Shown here: positions 18,816-26,578 of the stretch, piece after piece | How the letters are laid out: the number at the start of each line of letters is the position of its first letter | Numbering within the stretch: the stretch's first letter is position 1 | Assembly: GCF_006386545.1 (NCBI RefSeq) | Contig: NZ_SWAR01000001.1 | Span: 1 to 64,000 of the forward strand | Direction of reading: 5' to 3' | Length of the DNA: 64,000 nt | Origin: Methylibium rhizosphaerae | Lineage (GTDB): Bacteria > Pseudomonadota > Gammaproteobacteria > Burkholderiales > Burkholderiaceae_C | Position numbers and translations under genes: made by a program | The notes under the pieces: model-generated | What the model was told of the DNA's origin: nothing | What the model saw: only the letters and a program-made list of their open reading frames with translations | The model's database searches: none

Positions 18816-20599
18816 CGGCAACCGATGCGGCTGGTGTGCAAGGCCACGTCGTCGTACCAGACGGTGGTGCCGGCGCCGCTGTACTGTTCCCAGCCCAGCT
18901 TGATGTCCTTGAGCATCGGGCGCCAGTTGCCGTTGCGCAGCCAGTTGGCATCGACTTCGCCGGTCGAGGCGGCGTCGATCTGCAGGCCGCTGTGCGCGAC
19001 GCCGTTGATCCAGGTCTGCAGGGTGCCGGCGGCCTGGTCGATGCCGAACTCGATGCAGTGCCACTCGTTCGGCGGCAGCCGGGTGCTCATCGCGATGCCG
19101 GCCGGGCTGAGCGACGGCACGGTGGCATCGTCCAGCTCGCGGTTCCACATGACGATGCCGCTCTGCCCGCCCATGCGCAGCTCCTTCGATTTCGTCTGGA
19201 GCATCGAGCCGTTGCTGGTGGACACCGAGCAGTCGCCGGTGCGCGCCGCGGCATCGGTGGCGTCGCACATCGACATGAAGGTGACGTGCGCATCGCCCAG
19301 GGCCTGCGACAGGCGCAGGTAGTAGCGTCCGTACACCGTGTTGCCCATCGACGCCACGATGTTGCTCGCCATGAAGGTGTGGCCGCAGTAGTTGGCGCCT
19401 GAAGTGATGCGCATCGACTTGCCGCCGCCGTGGAACTGCGCGGTATCGACCACCGCCGAGCCGCTCTTGTCGGAGCAGTTGGGCGACAGCATCACCCAGC
19501 GCGAGGCGTCGGGGCCGGAGCCGGCCGGCGTGGATTCGAAGTCGTCGCACAGGGCCATCTGCGAGCAGCTGGCCGTGGGCGCCGGCGTCGGGGTCGGCGT
19601 GGGCGTGGGAGCCGTGCCCCCGCAGCCGATGCGGCTGCCGGCCAGGGCCACGTCGTCGAGCCACACGTCGAACTGCCCCGGCGTGGCGCCACCCTGATAG
19701 AGCTGCCAGCCGATCCGGATCTGGTTGAAGGTCGGGAAGACGAAGTCGACGTTGTTGCCGCCGTGGTTCTTCGTCGACACGCTCATGTCGGGCTTGGCTT
19801 CGCCGTCGATCCACACGTTCACCGCGTTGTCGGCGGCGTTCATCTGCCATTCCATGCAGGTCCAGCGCCCGCCGGTGGTGGGCGCGGAGGTGCGCCAGTT
19901 GGTCCAGTCGCCGGTGGGACCGCCGTCGCTGCCCACGCCCCACAGCGCGTTGCCGTTGCCCATGCCGGGGATGTACTGGCCGCCCACCGGGCGCACCAGC
20001 GTGCTGTTGCCGCTGCCCTGCGCTTCCACCATCGTGAAATGCGCATAGTCGGGCCGGGTCGGGAAGCCATCGACCCACAGCCACATGCGGCCCCAGAAGC
20101 TGTTGCCCGGCGGCGCGAAGTTCCTGGGCACCAGGAAGGCCCGGCCGTTGTCCACCGTGTGCAGGTGCAGCGCGGCCTTGCCGCGCGCATGAACCGCGTC
20201 GATGGTCGCGCTGCCGTTGCCGGTCTCGATGTTCCAGTTCTGGCTCGTGGCCGTGCCGGACGCCGAGGCCTCGAAGTCCTCGCAGAAGAGGTAGCTGCCG
20301 CTCGCGCAGCCCGATGCGACCGGCGTGGGCGTCGGTGTGGCGGTCGGGGTGGGCGTCGGCACGGGGGTGGGCGCCACCGTCGGCACCGGCGTCGGAGTCG
20401 GCGTCGGTGTGACACCGGGGACCGGCGTGGGGGTCGGCGTGGGCAAAGTGGTGCCCGGCGACGAGCCGCCGCTGCCGGAGCCGAGCGACGAGCCGTCGCC
20501 GGTGTTCCAGCTGACCTTGTTTTCATTGCCGCCGCCGCAGCCGGCCAGCAGGACGGCCAGCATGGCGCCGGCCAGGGAATGTCGAAGGGGGCTATGCAT
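18812..20599 (-). CDS. Lipoprotein with two tandem Cip1-like jelly-roll modules
   Basis: A 595-residue lipoprotein. The lipobox is LLAGC (Cys21), followed by a Ser/Gly stretch and a long Pro-Thr linker (about 50-95). Module A runs about 97-330 and a second short Pro-Thr linker follows. Module B runs about 350-595. The modules are homologous to each other: each opens with Cys...FCEDFE or LCDDFE and closes with a VWLDDVAL/VWYDDVAL-x-SRIGC pattern. This organisation resembles the Cip1/polysaccharide-lyase-like fold found with cellulases. The enzymatic activity is not established, and the name Cip1-like is a pattern judgement. It overlaps apbE by four bases and follows the DUF3570 gene by 36 bases. 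Confidence 0.75.
   Translation of the reverse strand: MHSPLRHSLAGAMLAVLLAGCGGGNENKVSWNTGDGSSLGSGSGGSSPGTTLPTPTPTPVPGVTPTPTPTPVPTVAPTPVPTPTPTATPTPTPVASGCASGSYLFCEDFEASASGTATSQNWNIETGNGSATIDAVHARGKAALHLHTVDNGRAFLVPRNFAPPGNSFWGRMWLWVDGFPTRPDYAHFTMVEAQGSGNSTLVRPVGGQYIPGMGNGNALWGVGSDGGPTGDWTNWRTSAPTTGGRWTCMEWQMNAADNAVNVWIDGEAKPDMSVSTKNHGGNNVDFVFPTFNQIRIGWQLYQGGATPGQFDVWLDDVALAGSRIGCGGTAPTPTPTPTPAPTASCSQMALCDDFESTPAGSGPDASRWVMLSPNCSDKSGSAVVDTAQFHGGGKSMRITSGANYCGHTFMASNIVASMGNTVYGRYYLRLSQALGDAHVTFMSMCDATDAAARTGDCSVSTSNGSMLQTKSKELRMGGQSGIVMWNRELDDATVPSLSPAGIAMSTRLPPNEWHCIEFGIDQAAGTLQTWINGVAHSGLQIDAASTGEVDANWLRNGNWRPMLKDIKLGWEQYSGAGTTVWYDDVALHTSRIGCR
20320..20452 (-). repeat. Pro-Thr linker repeat in the Cip1-like gene
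   Basis: Degenerate GGCGTC/GGCGTG hexamers encode a Pro-Thr-Pro-Val linker before the first jelly-roll module. A shorter copy lies at about 19578-19615 between the two modules. The DNA closely resembles the linker in the GH6 gene 2.8 kb away. Confidence 0.75.
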
Positions 20600-20635
20600 G
20601 GATGGACGTGCTGCTGGTAGGCCGCGGTGGCGCGG

Positions 20636-21853
20636 TCAGAACTTCTTGCTCACGCCGACCTGGACGAAGTCGGCGATGAACGGGTCGATGGCCGGAGAGC
20701 CCTTGCCGAACGAGCGCCATTCGGAGCGCTGCTCGTAGCGTTCGTACTTCATGTCGGCGCTCCAGTCGCCCAGCCTCACCTCGCCCTTCAGGCCCACCGT
20801 CCACGCGCCAAAGGCGGAGAGGCGCTGGTCGGTCGAGGTGTACGTCGGCGAGCCCACCGGGCCCGGGAAGATCGACGTGTCGGCCACCGGGTCGTAGTAG
20901 AACCAGGCGGCGCGCTGCGTGTAGTAGCGCACCGACGGCGTGAGCAGGAAGGAGCCGCCCACCGGCTGCACCCAGGCCGCCTCGAAGGTGTGCGCCCGGA
21001 TGCCGAAGCTGTCGTGGTAGTAGCGGTAGCTGCTGCGCAGCGTGGCGCCGAGGCTTGCGACGTGGTGGTTCCAGCGCGCCAGCATGGCGGCCTGCTTGCG
21101 CAGCCCGGGGCGGTTGTCGAACAGCTTGTACGGGTCGCTGTAGTACCCCCTGCCGTGGGAGTAGCTCAGGTTGAGCTGGGCCACGTCGTTGGCGGTGAGC
21201 GCCTGGGTGATGCCCGCCATGATCTCGGCGGTGCGCTTCTTCTTGAGCAGGTCCGGGTCGTTGCTCGAGCTGATCTTGTCGTTCGAGCTGCCCAGCCCCA
21301 GGTTGAAAGTCGTGTTGTTGTCGGCGCTGGACACCCGGCCGTCCAGCGAGAAGGCGCTGGACTTGTAGTCGTTCTCGGTCGAATGGGTGACGCCCACGCC
21401 GAGGGCGGCACGGTCGAAGTAGCGCATCACCTTCAGGTCGCCGGCGGTGCGCTTGTCTTCCATGCCCTTGTCGACGGTGGCACCCGAAACCGACGAGTAG
21501 TAGCGCGGCGTCGCGCCCGACACCTGGTCATGCACTAGCGAGCCCTCGAGGGACCAGCGGCCGGCGATGGGCGCGAGCACGTAGATCGACGGCGAATCCA
21601 CCGTGATGCGCTTGAAGCTGCCAGGTTCGTTGCCGGTGTAGTCGGGATAGCGGGTGCGCACCTCCTGGCGGTCTTCGTAGTGCAGGTGCCGCAGCGACAC
21701 GATGCCCTGCTCAGGGGCGCCCTGCGCCCGGGCCGCCGTGGGCAGCACGCCCGGCAGGCTCAGGGCGGCCAGCACGATGCTGCCGAGCACCCTGCCCTGG
21801 TGCTGGGACTGGGCTTCCTTGTCTGCGCGAAGGCCGGGATCAGTTGCAGCCAC
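20636..21853 (-). CDS. DUF3570 outer-membrane beta-barrel with SGAT flavinylation-like motif
   Basis: A 405-residue exported protein of the DUF3570 family. The signal peptide ends near TAARAQG, followed by amphipathic beta strands to a C-terminal phenylalanine (VGVSKKF), so it is probably an outer-membrane barrel. The sequence D109-QVSGAT-115 matches the D-x-x-S-G-A-T site that ApbE enzymes flavinylate, and a second SGAT (123-126) lacks the Asp. The GTG start at 21853 has GGAGG five bases upstream. The ATG at 21874 is an alternative with a poorly spaced site. It overlaps the DUF4266 gene by 14 bases. Genes for DUF3570, DUF4266, TlpA and ApbE are often found together, but the function of the set is not established. 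Confidence 0.85.
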   Translation of the reverse strand: MAATDPGLRADKEAQSQHQGRVLGSIVLAALSLPGVLPTAARAQGAPEQGIVSLRHLHYEDRQEVRTRYPDYTGNEPGSFKRITVDSPSIYVLAPIAGRWSLEGSLVHDQVSGATPRYYSSVSGATVDKGMEDKRTAGDLKVMRYFDRAALGVGVTHSTENDYKSSAFSLDGRVSSADNNTTFNLGLGSSNDKISSSNDPDLLKKKRTAEIMAGITQALTANDVAQLNLSYSHGRGYYSDPYKLFDNRPGLRKQAAMLARWNHHVASLGATLRSSYRYYHDSFGIRAHTFEAAWVQPVGGSFLLTPSVRYYTQRAAWFYYDPVADTSIFPGPVGSPTYTSTDQRLSAFGAWTVGLKGEVRLGDWSADMKYERYEQRSEWRSFGKGSPAIDPFIADFVQVGVSKKF

Positions 21854-22115
21854 AACCACCTCCACCGACGCCATAGCCACCCGTCGCGTTCTCCTTGCTG
21901 GTGTAGATGTGCTGGACGTAGCTCTGGTCGAGCACGTCGGCATTCATCGTCATTTCCTTCTTGGCCAGGTTGCCCTTCTCCCAGGGCTGCGGCGGCGCAT
22001 ACACCGTGCAGCCTCCCATGGCGGCCAGCACGGCCCCGGCGGCGGCGGCGCGGCCGACGGCCCTTGCGAACGCTCCCAACACGTCGCTCATGTCTTTGCA
22101 GTTGTCGTTGTTCAT
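21840..22115 (-). CDS. DUF4266 small lipoprotein with Gly-Cys tail
   Basis: A 91-residue exported protein. The signal sequence ends in a lipobox-like MGGC, followed by PWEKGNLAKKEM, DQSYVQHIYTSKE and a C-terminal tail GGYGVGGGGCGCN. These are the conserved features of the DUF4266 family. The paired cysteines in a glycine run at the very C-terminus could bind metal, be oxidised by the adjacent thioredoxin, or carry a modification; nothing is proven. The gene follows tlpA by eight bases and overlaps the DUF3570 gene, so its product probably works with that barrel. Confidence 0.88.
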   Translation of the reverse strand: MNNDNCKDMSDVLGAFARAVGRAAAAGAVLAAMGGCTVYAPPQPWEKGNLAKKEMTMNADVLDQSYVQHIYTSKENATGGYGVGGGGCGCN

Positions 22116-22123
22116 GATCTCTT

Positions 22124-22624
22124 TCACGGCTGTGCCAGCGCGGCCACGATCGCATCCTCGAGGGCGCGGCGCTCGTCTTCGCGGAAGCCCGCATGTACCT
22201 TGATCACCTTGCCGTCGGCGCCGATCAGCACCGAGCTCGGCATGCCCTTGATCGCATATCGCCTGGCGGTGTCGCCCTTGGGGTCGTAAGCCACGGTGAA
22301 CTGGGCCGGCACGTCGGCCAGGAACTTCTCCGCGTCGGTGGCCTTGGCGTCGAGGTTCACGCCCACGATCTGCAGGCCGCGCGGGCCGTACTTGGCCTGC
22401 ATCTCGTTCATCCACGGAAAGGACTGCCGGCACGGGCCGCACCACGACGCCCAGAAGTCGAGGTAGACCACCTTGCCCTTGAGCTTCTGCAGGACCAGCG
22501 GGCCCTTGGTGCCGGGCAGTTCGAACGCCGGCGCCGGCTGGCCCGGCTCGACTGCCCAGCCCGCTGCGCCGCACGCCAGGCCGGCGGCCAGCATCACGGC
22601 CGCGCGATACCACTTCCTATGCAT
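22124..22624 (-). CDS. TlpA-like periplasmic thioredoxin
   Basis: A 166-residue thiol-disulfide protein: signal peptide (cleavage near GWAVE), thioredoxin fold with active site WCGPC (Cys62, Cys65) and cis-Pro region KGMPSS. Such proteins reduce apocytochrome c cysteines or other envelope thiols and are re-reduced by DsbD. AAGGAG lies seven bases before the ATG. It overlaps the end of the cytochrome-anchor gene by eight bases. In this operon it could serve the haem-binding proteins upstream, the Gly-Cys tail of DUF4266 downstream, or both, with DsbD (last gene) as electron donor. Confidence 0.92.
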   Translation of the reverse strand: MHRKWYRAAVMLAAGLACGAAGWAVEPGQPAPAFELPGTKGPLVLQKLKGKVVYLDFWASWCGPCRQSFPWMNEMQAKYGPRGLQIVGVNLDAKATDAEKFLADVPAQFTVAYDPKGDTARRYAIKGMPSSVLIGADGKVIKVHAGFREDERRALEDAIVAALAQP

Positions 22625-25112
22625 CGGGAGACTCCTTGGAACGATTTGTTGGGGTATGGATTCGGTTGCTACGCAGCGCCAGGACGGCCGCCACGATCAG
22701 CGCGAACCAGAGCAGCAGCACCGGCTCGATGGCGCCGCCGCCGACGTTGGTCATCTGCGCGCTGGATTGGCCCGCGAGCATCACCTCGCTCTTCTGGCCG
22801 GCCGTCGTCTGCACGGTGAGCACGCCGGAGCTGTCGCCGGACACGCCGGGCGCATACACCACCGACACGCTGCAGGATCCGCCCGGCGGCAACACCCATG
22901 GCACGCTGCGGCAGGCGTCCGCGGCCGAGGTGTCGACGAGCACGAACGGGCCGGTGGTGCTGACGGTCGAGATGGTCGCGTTGGCCGCGCTGGTGTTGCG
23001 CAAGACCACCGCCAGCGGCTGCGAGCGCTGGCCCGTCCTGAGGCCGACCGAGCGGTAGTCGAGCAGCGTGGCGCTGGCGGCGATGCTGCCGCCGCTGGTG
23101 GCGCCGCCGCTCGCACCCACCCCGGTGCCCGAGAGCTGGACCGCCGGCGGTGCCGTGCCGTCGGACGACACCTGCAGCAGCGCGCCGTGCGCACCGGCCG
23201 CACTCGGCACGAAGCCCACCTGCAGCGTGCAGCTTGCGCCCTGCGCCAGCCGGGTGCCCGCCGCGCAGCCACCCGCGGTGACGGTGAACGCTGCCGCATC
23301 GGTGCCCGACACGCCGATCGTGCCCAGCGTCACCGCGCCGGGCCCCTGGTTCACCAGCACGAGGCTCTGGCCTGCGGAGGCGGAGCCGACGGCGGTGGCG
23401 GCAAACCCCAGCGAGGTGGTGCCGCCCTGCCAGCCCAGTGCGGGCAGCGCGGTGTCCGAGCCGAGACCGGTGAGCACGATGGAGTTGGGCGAGCTCGGTG
23501 CGTCGCTCACCACCAGGATGGATTCCGACGCATTGGCCGTCGCCGGCCGGTACACGACGCTGAGCCTGCACGACGCCTTGGCCGCCAGGCTGGCCGGGCA
23601 GTCATGGCTCACGGTGAACTCGGTCGAGCTGCTGTTGATGGCGGTGATGGAAAGCGGCCCGCTGCCGCTGTTGGCCAGCGTGATGACCCTCGGCGCCGAG
23701 CTGGTGCCCAGCGTGACGGTGCCGAAGCCCAGTGCCACCTGCGACAGGCTGACTTCAGGCGCAGGCACGTTGATGCCGCTGCCGGAAAGACCGATGGACA
23801 CGGTGCCGGCCGGGGCGTTGGAGGCGATCTCGATCGAAGCCGCCTTGCTGCCCAGCGTGCTGGGGCGCAGCGCGGCGGTGAGGGTGCAGCTGCCCTGCAT
23901 CGGCACGATGGCTCCCACGGCACAGGTACCGCCCAGCACCACGTCGGCCGCATCCGCGCCGGCAGCCCGGATGGAGGTGAACGACAGGCCGGACTCGCCG
24001 TTGTTGGTGAGCGTCACGGTGCGTGCTGCGCCGGTGGTGCCCACCACCTGCTGGCCGAGGTCGAGCGTGGTGGCATCGAGTGCGATGCCAGGCAGCGGCG
24101 AGGCGTTGCCGGTGCCCACGAGGCTCACCATGGACGGGCTGCCGGCAGCGTTGTGCGCGATGGCAAGGCTGGCGTTGCGCGCGCCTTGTGCGGTGGGCTT
24201 GAAGCGCACGGCAACGAAGCAGCTGCTGCCGCTGGCCACGCTGCCGCCCGCAACGCAGGTGGAAGCCGGGTCGACGAGGTAGTCGCCCGGCTGCGCACCC
24301 GAGAGCGTGATGGACGACAGCGACAGCGCAGCGGTGCCGGTGCTGCTGACGGTGACGCGCTGCGGCTCCGACGTGCCGCCCACGACGCGCGAGAACGACA
24401 GCGAGGTCGGCGACAGCGAGACGGCGGGAGACTCGTCCACCGCCGTGCCGGCCAGGCTCACCGTGGAGCTGCTGCCGGCACCGTTGTGGCGGATGGTGAG
24501 GCTCGCGGCGCGCGCGCCCACAGCGGTGGGCTTGAACCGCACGCTGACGCTGCAGCTGGCGCCGGCAGACACGCTGGTGCCCGCCGCGCAGCTGCCGCCG
24601 CTGACCTCGAAGTCGCTGCCCGTGGTGACCTCGATGCCGCTGATCATCAGCGCGCCCGCGGCGCCGGCCGCATTGCTCACCACCACGCTCTGGGCGGCAC
24701 TCGTGGTGCCGATGTTCTGGCTGGCGAACTGCAGGCTGGCCGGCGACACGCCGACGGACGGCGCGCCGCTCACCGGGATGTAGCTGGGCGTGCCGCCCAG
24801 CGTGCCGGCGATGTAGGCGGCGATGTCGTTGATCTCGGAGTCGGTGAACTTGCCCGCGAGGAAGCTCATCTGGCTCACGCCGCCCAGCGCCGTTCTGATC
24901 CTGGGCCCGCTGATGCCGCCCACGATGCGGTTCTGCGGATTGCCGGGCAGCGAGCCGTGGCAGGCGCTGTTCGAGCAGCTCTGCTTGCCCGCAACCTTCG
25001 GGTTGACATACAGCTGCTGGCCGTTGGCAGCGTCCTGGGCAGACACCGCGGCCGACCAGCCGCAGGCGGCGATCACCAGCCCTCGCAGGAAGACCCTCAA
25101 GCCTTGAGCCAC
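22617..25112 (-). CDS. Cytochrome c fused to choice-of-anchor D repeats
   Basis: An 831-residue exported protein. The signal peptide ends near AAVSAQ. A single cytochrome c domain (about 27-105) has haem-type sequence C46-SNSA-C51-H52, that is CX4CH rather than CXXCH, and a candidate axial Met82. Six Ig-like choice-of-anchor D repeats of about 105 residues follow, each with SxG and paired cysteines. The C-terminus is glycine-rich GGGA, a hydrophobic helix, then a basic end, resembling a sorting/anchor signal. It starts at a GTG 16 bases inside the DUF1552 gene. It probably extends a haem away from the membrane as an electron conduit. The partner and direction of flow are unknown. Confidence 0.82.
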   Translation of the reverse strand: MAQGLRVFLRGLVIAACGWSAAVSAQDAANGQQLYVNPKVAGKQSCSNSACHGSLPGNPQNRIVGGISGPRIRTALGGVSQMSFLAGKFTDSEINDIAAYIAGTLGGTPSYIPVSGAPSVGVSPASLQFASQNIGTTSAAQSVVVSNAAGAAGALMISGIEVTTGSDFEVSGGSCAAGTSVSAGASCSVSVRFKPTAVGARAASLTIRHNGAGSSSTVSLAGTAVDESPAVSLSPTSLSFSRVVGGTSEPQRVTVSSTGTAALSLSSITLSGAQPGDYLVDPASTCVAGGSVASGSSCFVAVRFKPTAQGARNASLAIAHNAAGSPSMVSLVGTGNASPLPGIALDATTLDLGQQVVGTTGAARTVTLTNNGESGLSFTSIRAAGADAADVVLGGTCAVGAIVPMQGSCTLTAALRPSTLGSKAASIEIASNAPAGTVSIGLSGSGINVPAPEVSLSQVALGFGTVTLGTSSAPRVITLANSGSGPLSITAINSSSTEFTVSHDCPASLAAKASCRLSVVYRPATANASESILVVSDAPSSPNSIVLTGLGSDTALPALGWQGGTTSLGFAATAVGSASAGQSLVLVNQGPGAVTLGTIGVSGTDAAAFTVTAGGCAAGTRLAQGASCTLQVGFVPSAAGAHGALLQVSSDGTAPPAVQLSGTGVGASGGATSGGSIAASATLLDYRSVGLRTGQRSQPLAVVLRNTSAANATISTVSTTGPFVLVDTSAADACRSVPWVLPPGGSCSVSVVYAPGVSGDSSGVLTVQTTAGQKSEVMLAGQSSAQMTNVGGGAIEPVLLLWFALIVAAVLALRSNRIHTPTNRSKESPDA

Positions 25113-26578
25113 GGCAGGTCCTCCTTCGCAACGTTCCAGATCGCATCGGTGTGGTCGCCGTTGGCGCCGCGCACGCTGGGGTAGCCCCAGGCACCGTTGT
25201 CGGTGGAGTACTCGCTCGCGGGCAGGCCCATCGAGCGCAACACCATGCCCATGAACTGGTTGTAGATCAGGCCCGAGTACCAGTGCGGGTTCGACGACCA
25301 GGAAAAGCCGGTGAGGTCGCGGTAGTCGACCGACAGCCCCGTCTTGAAGTAGCCGCCCGCATTGCCGAAGGTCACGATCGGGATGCAGCGGTTGTGGTGA
25401 TGGCCGGGGTGGCCGCCGGAGCCCAGCTCATGACCGCTGGCCACCAGTGCCTTGTCGAGCAGCGTCTTGCCGTCGGCGGTGGTCACCTGGTCGAGCTTGC
25501 GGGCGATGTCGAGCTGGGCCTGGTCGAACTGCAGCTGCACGGCCGCGCTGTAGCCGGCCCGCTTGCCCGCGTCGTCGAGCGAGTGGGCGTAGTTGTTGTG
25601 CCAGGCATGCTCGGGCTCGGGGCCGAAGGTGTACGTGTGCGGCCCGCACACGTAGATGCGGCTGATGCCTGCGGCAAACGCGGCAACGATGATGTCGTTC
25701 CACAGCGACTCGCATTCGGCCTGGCTGGCAGGCTGGCCGTAGAAGCCCGCGGAGGCTTCGACTGCGGCGGTGTCTTTCGTGGGCCGCGTGAAACTGCTGT
25801 TGACCGTCTGCTGCAGCTTGCCCTGCACGTCGGCCAACATGTCCATGTAGTTGCCCAGGCGGGTGCGGCAGTCGGCCGAGCAGCGCGGGTCGGCCATCAC
25901 CAGGTCGGCATGCTCCTTCACCCGATCGACCAGCACCGTCTGCTGCACTGCCGGCGTGCCGGTGCCCGGCGTGGTGGTCTTGAACAGGCGGTCGAACAGC
26001 TTCACGTTGCTGTCGGCCGTCTGCTCGGTGGTGGCGGTGCCCGAGCCCGACCGCGTGAGCGACACGAGGTTGCGCACGATGGCCGGCTGCAGCGGGCTGG
26101 TGGGGTAGAAGCTGCGCGAGGCCGCCAGCACCTGGTCGATGGTCGGGTTGCTGGCGTCGCCGCCCAGCGTGCCGCCGCGGTTGTGGCCCACGCCGGTGGC
26201 GAAGTCCAGGCCGTTGATCACGTTCATCAACGACAGCATCCGCGGCGTCAGCCGGCTGGCCTTGGCCTGCAGGATCTCGCTCACGACCACCATGTCGCCG
26301 CTGGCGGTGGACTTCAGCGGCGCGCTGCGCACGCCGATGCCGCCATAGGTCATGGTCTGCGTGGGCGTTGCGTCGAGCAGCGGGCCGTAGAACTGGCTCT
26401 GGAACACGCCATGCCAGGTGGTCATGTGCACGAAGTAGCGCTCGGACGAGGCCTGGGACATGGTCTGCGCTTCGGCATCGCGCGGCAGCAGCGAGGGCAG
26501 CAGCGGCACGGCCAGGGCGGCGCCGCCGGCGCCGAGCAGGAATTGACGGCGCGACACACGGTCGAAATACGGCTTCAT
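25097..26578 (-). CDS. DUF1552 protein, Tat-exported
   Basis: A 493-residue protein of the DUF1552 family. It opens with a twin-arginine signal (SRRQFLLGAGGAALAVPLLP), implying folded, cofactor-loaded export. The family resembles DUF1501/sulfatase-like folds but its activity is unknown. Conserved features visible are HGVFQSQFYGPLL, HNRGGTLGG, HAWHN and a His-rich stretch GHPGHHHN near residue 425 that could bind metal. It overlaps the DUF1592 gene by four bases (ATGA). DUF1592 and DUF1552 genes are regular neighbours in planctomycetes and other bacteria, so the two proteins probably form one complex. Confidence 0.88.
   Translation of the reverse strand: MKPYFDRVSRRQFLLGAGGAALAVPLLPSLLPRDAEAQTMSQASSERYFVHMTTWHGVFQSQFYGPLLDATPTQTMTYGGIGVRSAPLKSTASGDMVVVSEILQAKASRLTPRMLSLMNVINGLDFATGVGHNRGGTLGGDASNPTIDQVLAASRSFYPTSPLQPAIVRNLVSLTRSGSGTATTEQTADSNVKLFDRLFKTTTPGTGTPAVQQTVLVDRVKEHADLVMADPRCSADCRTRLGNYMDMLADVQGKLQQTVNSSFTRPTKDTAAVEASAGFYGQPASQAECESLWNDIIVAAFAAGISRIYVCGPHTYTFGPEPEHAWHNNYAHSLDDAGKRAGYSAAVQLQFDQAQLDIARKLDQVTTADGKTLLDKALVASGHELGSGGHPGHHHNRCIPIVTFGNAGGYFKTGLSVDYRDLTGFSWSSNPHWYSGLIYNQFMGMVLRSMGLPASEYSTDNGAWGYPSVRGANGDHTDAIWNVAKEDLPWLKA

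Noticed and set aside
21476-21490. Second SGAT in DUF3570 as another flavin site
   Set aside because: It lacks the Asp three residues before SGAT, so the first motif is the better candidate.
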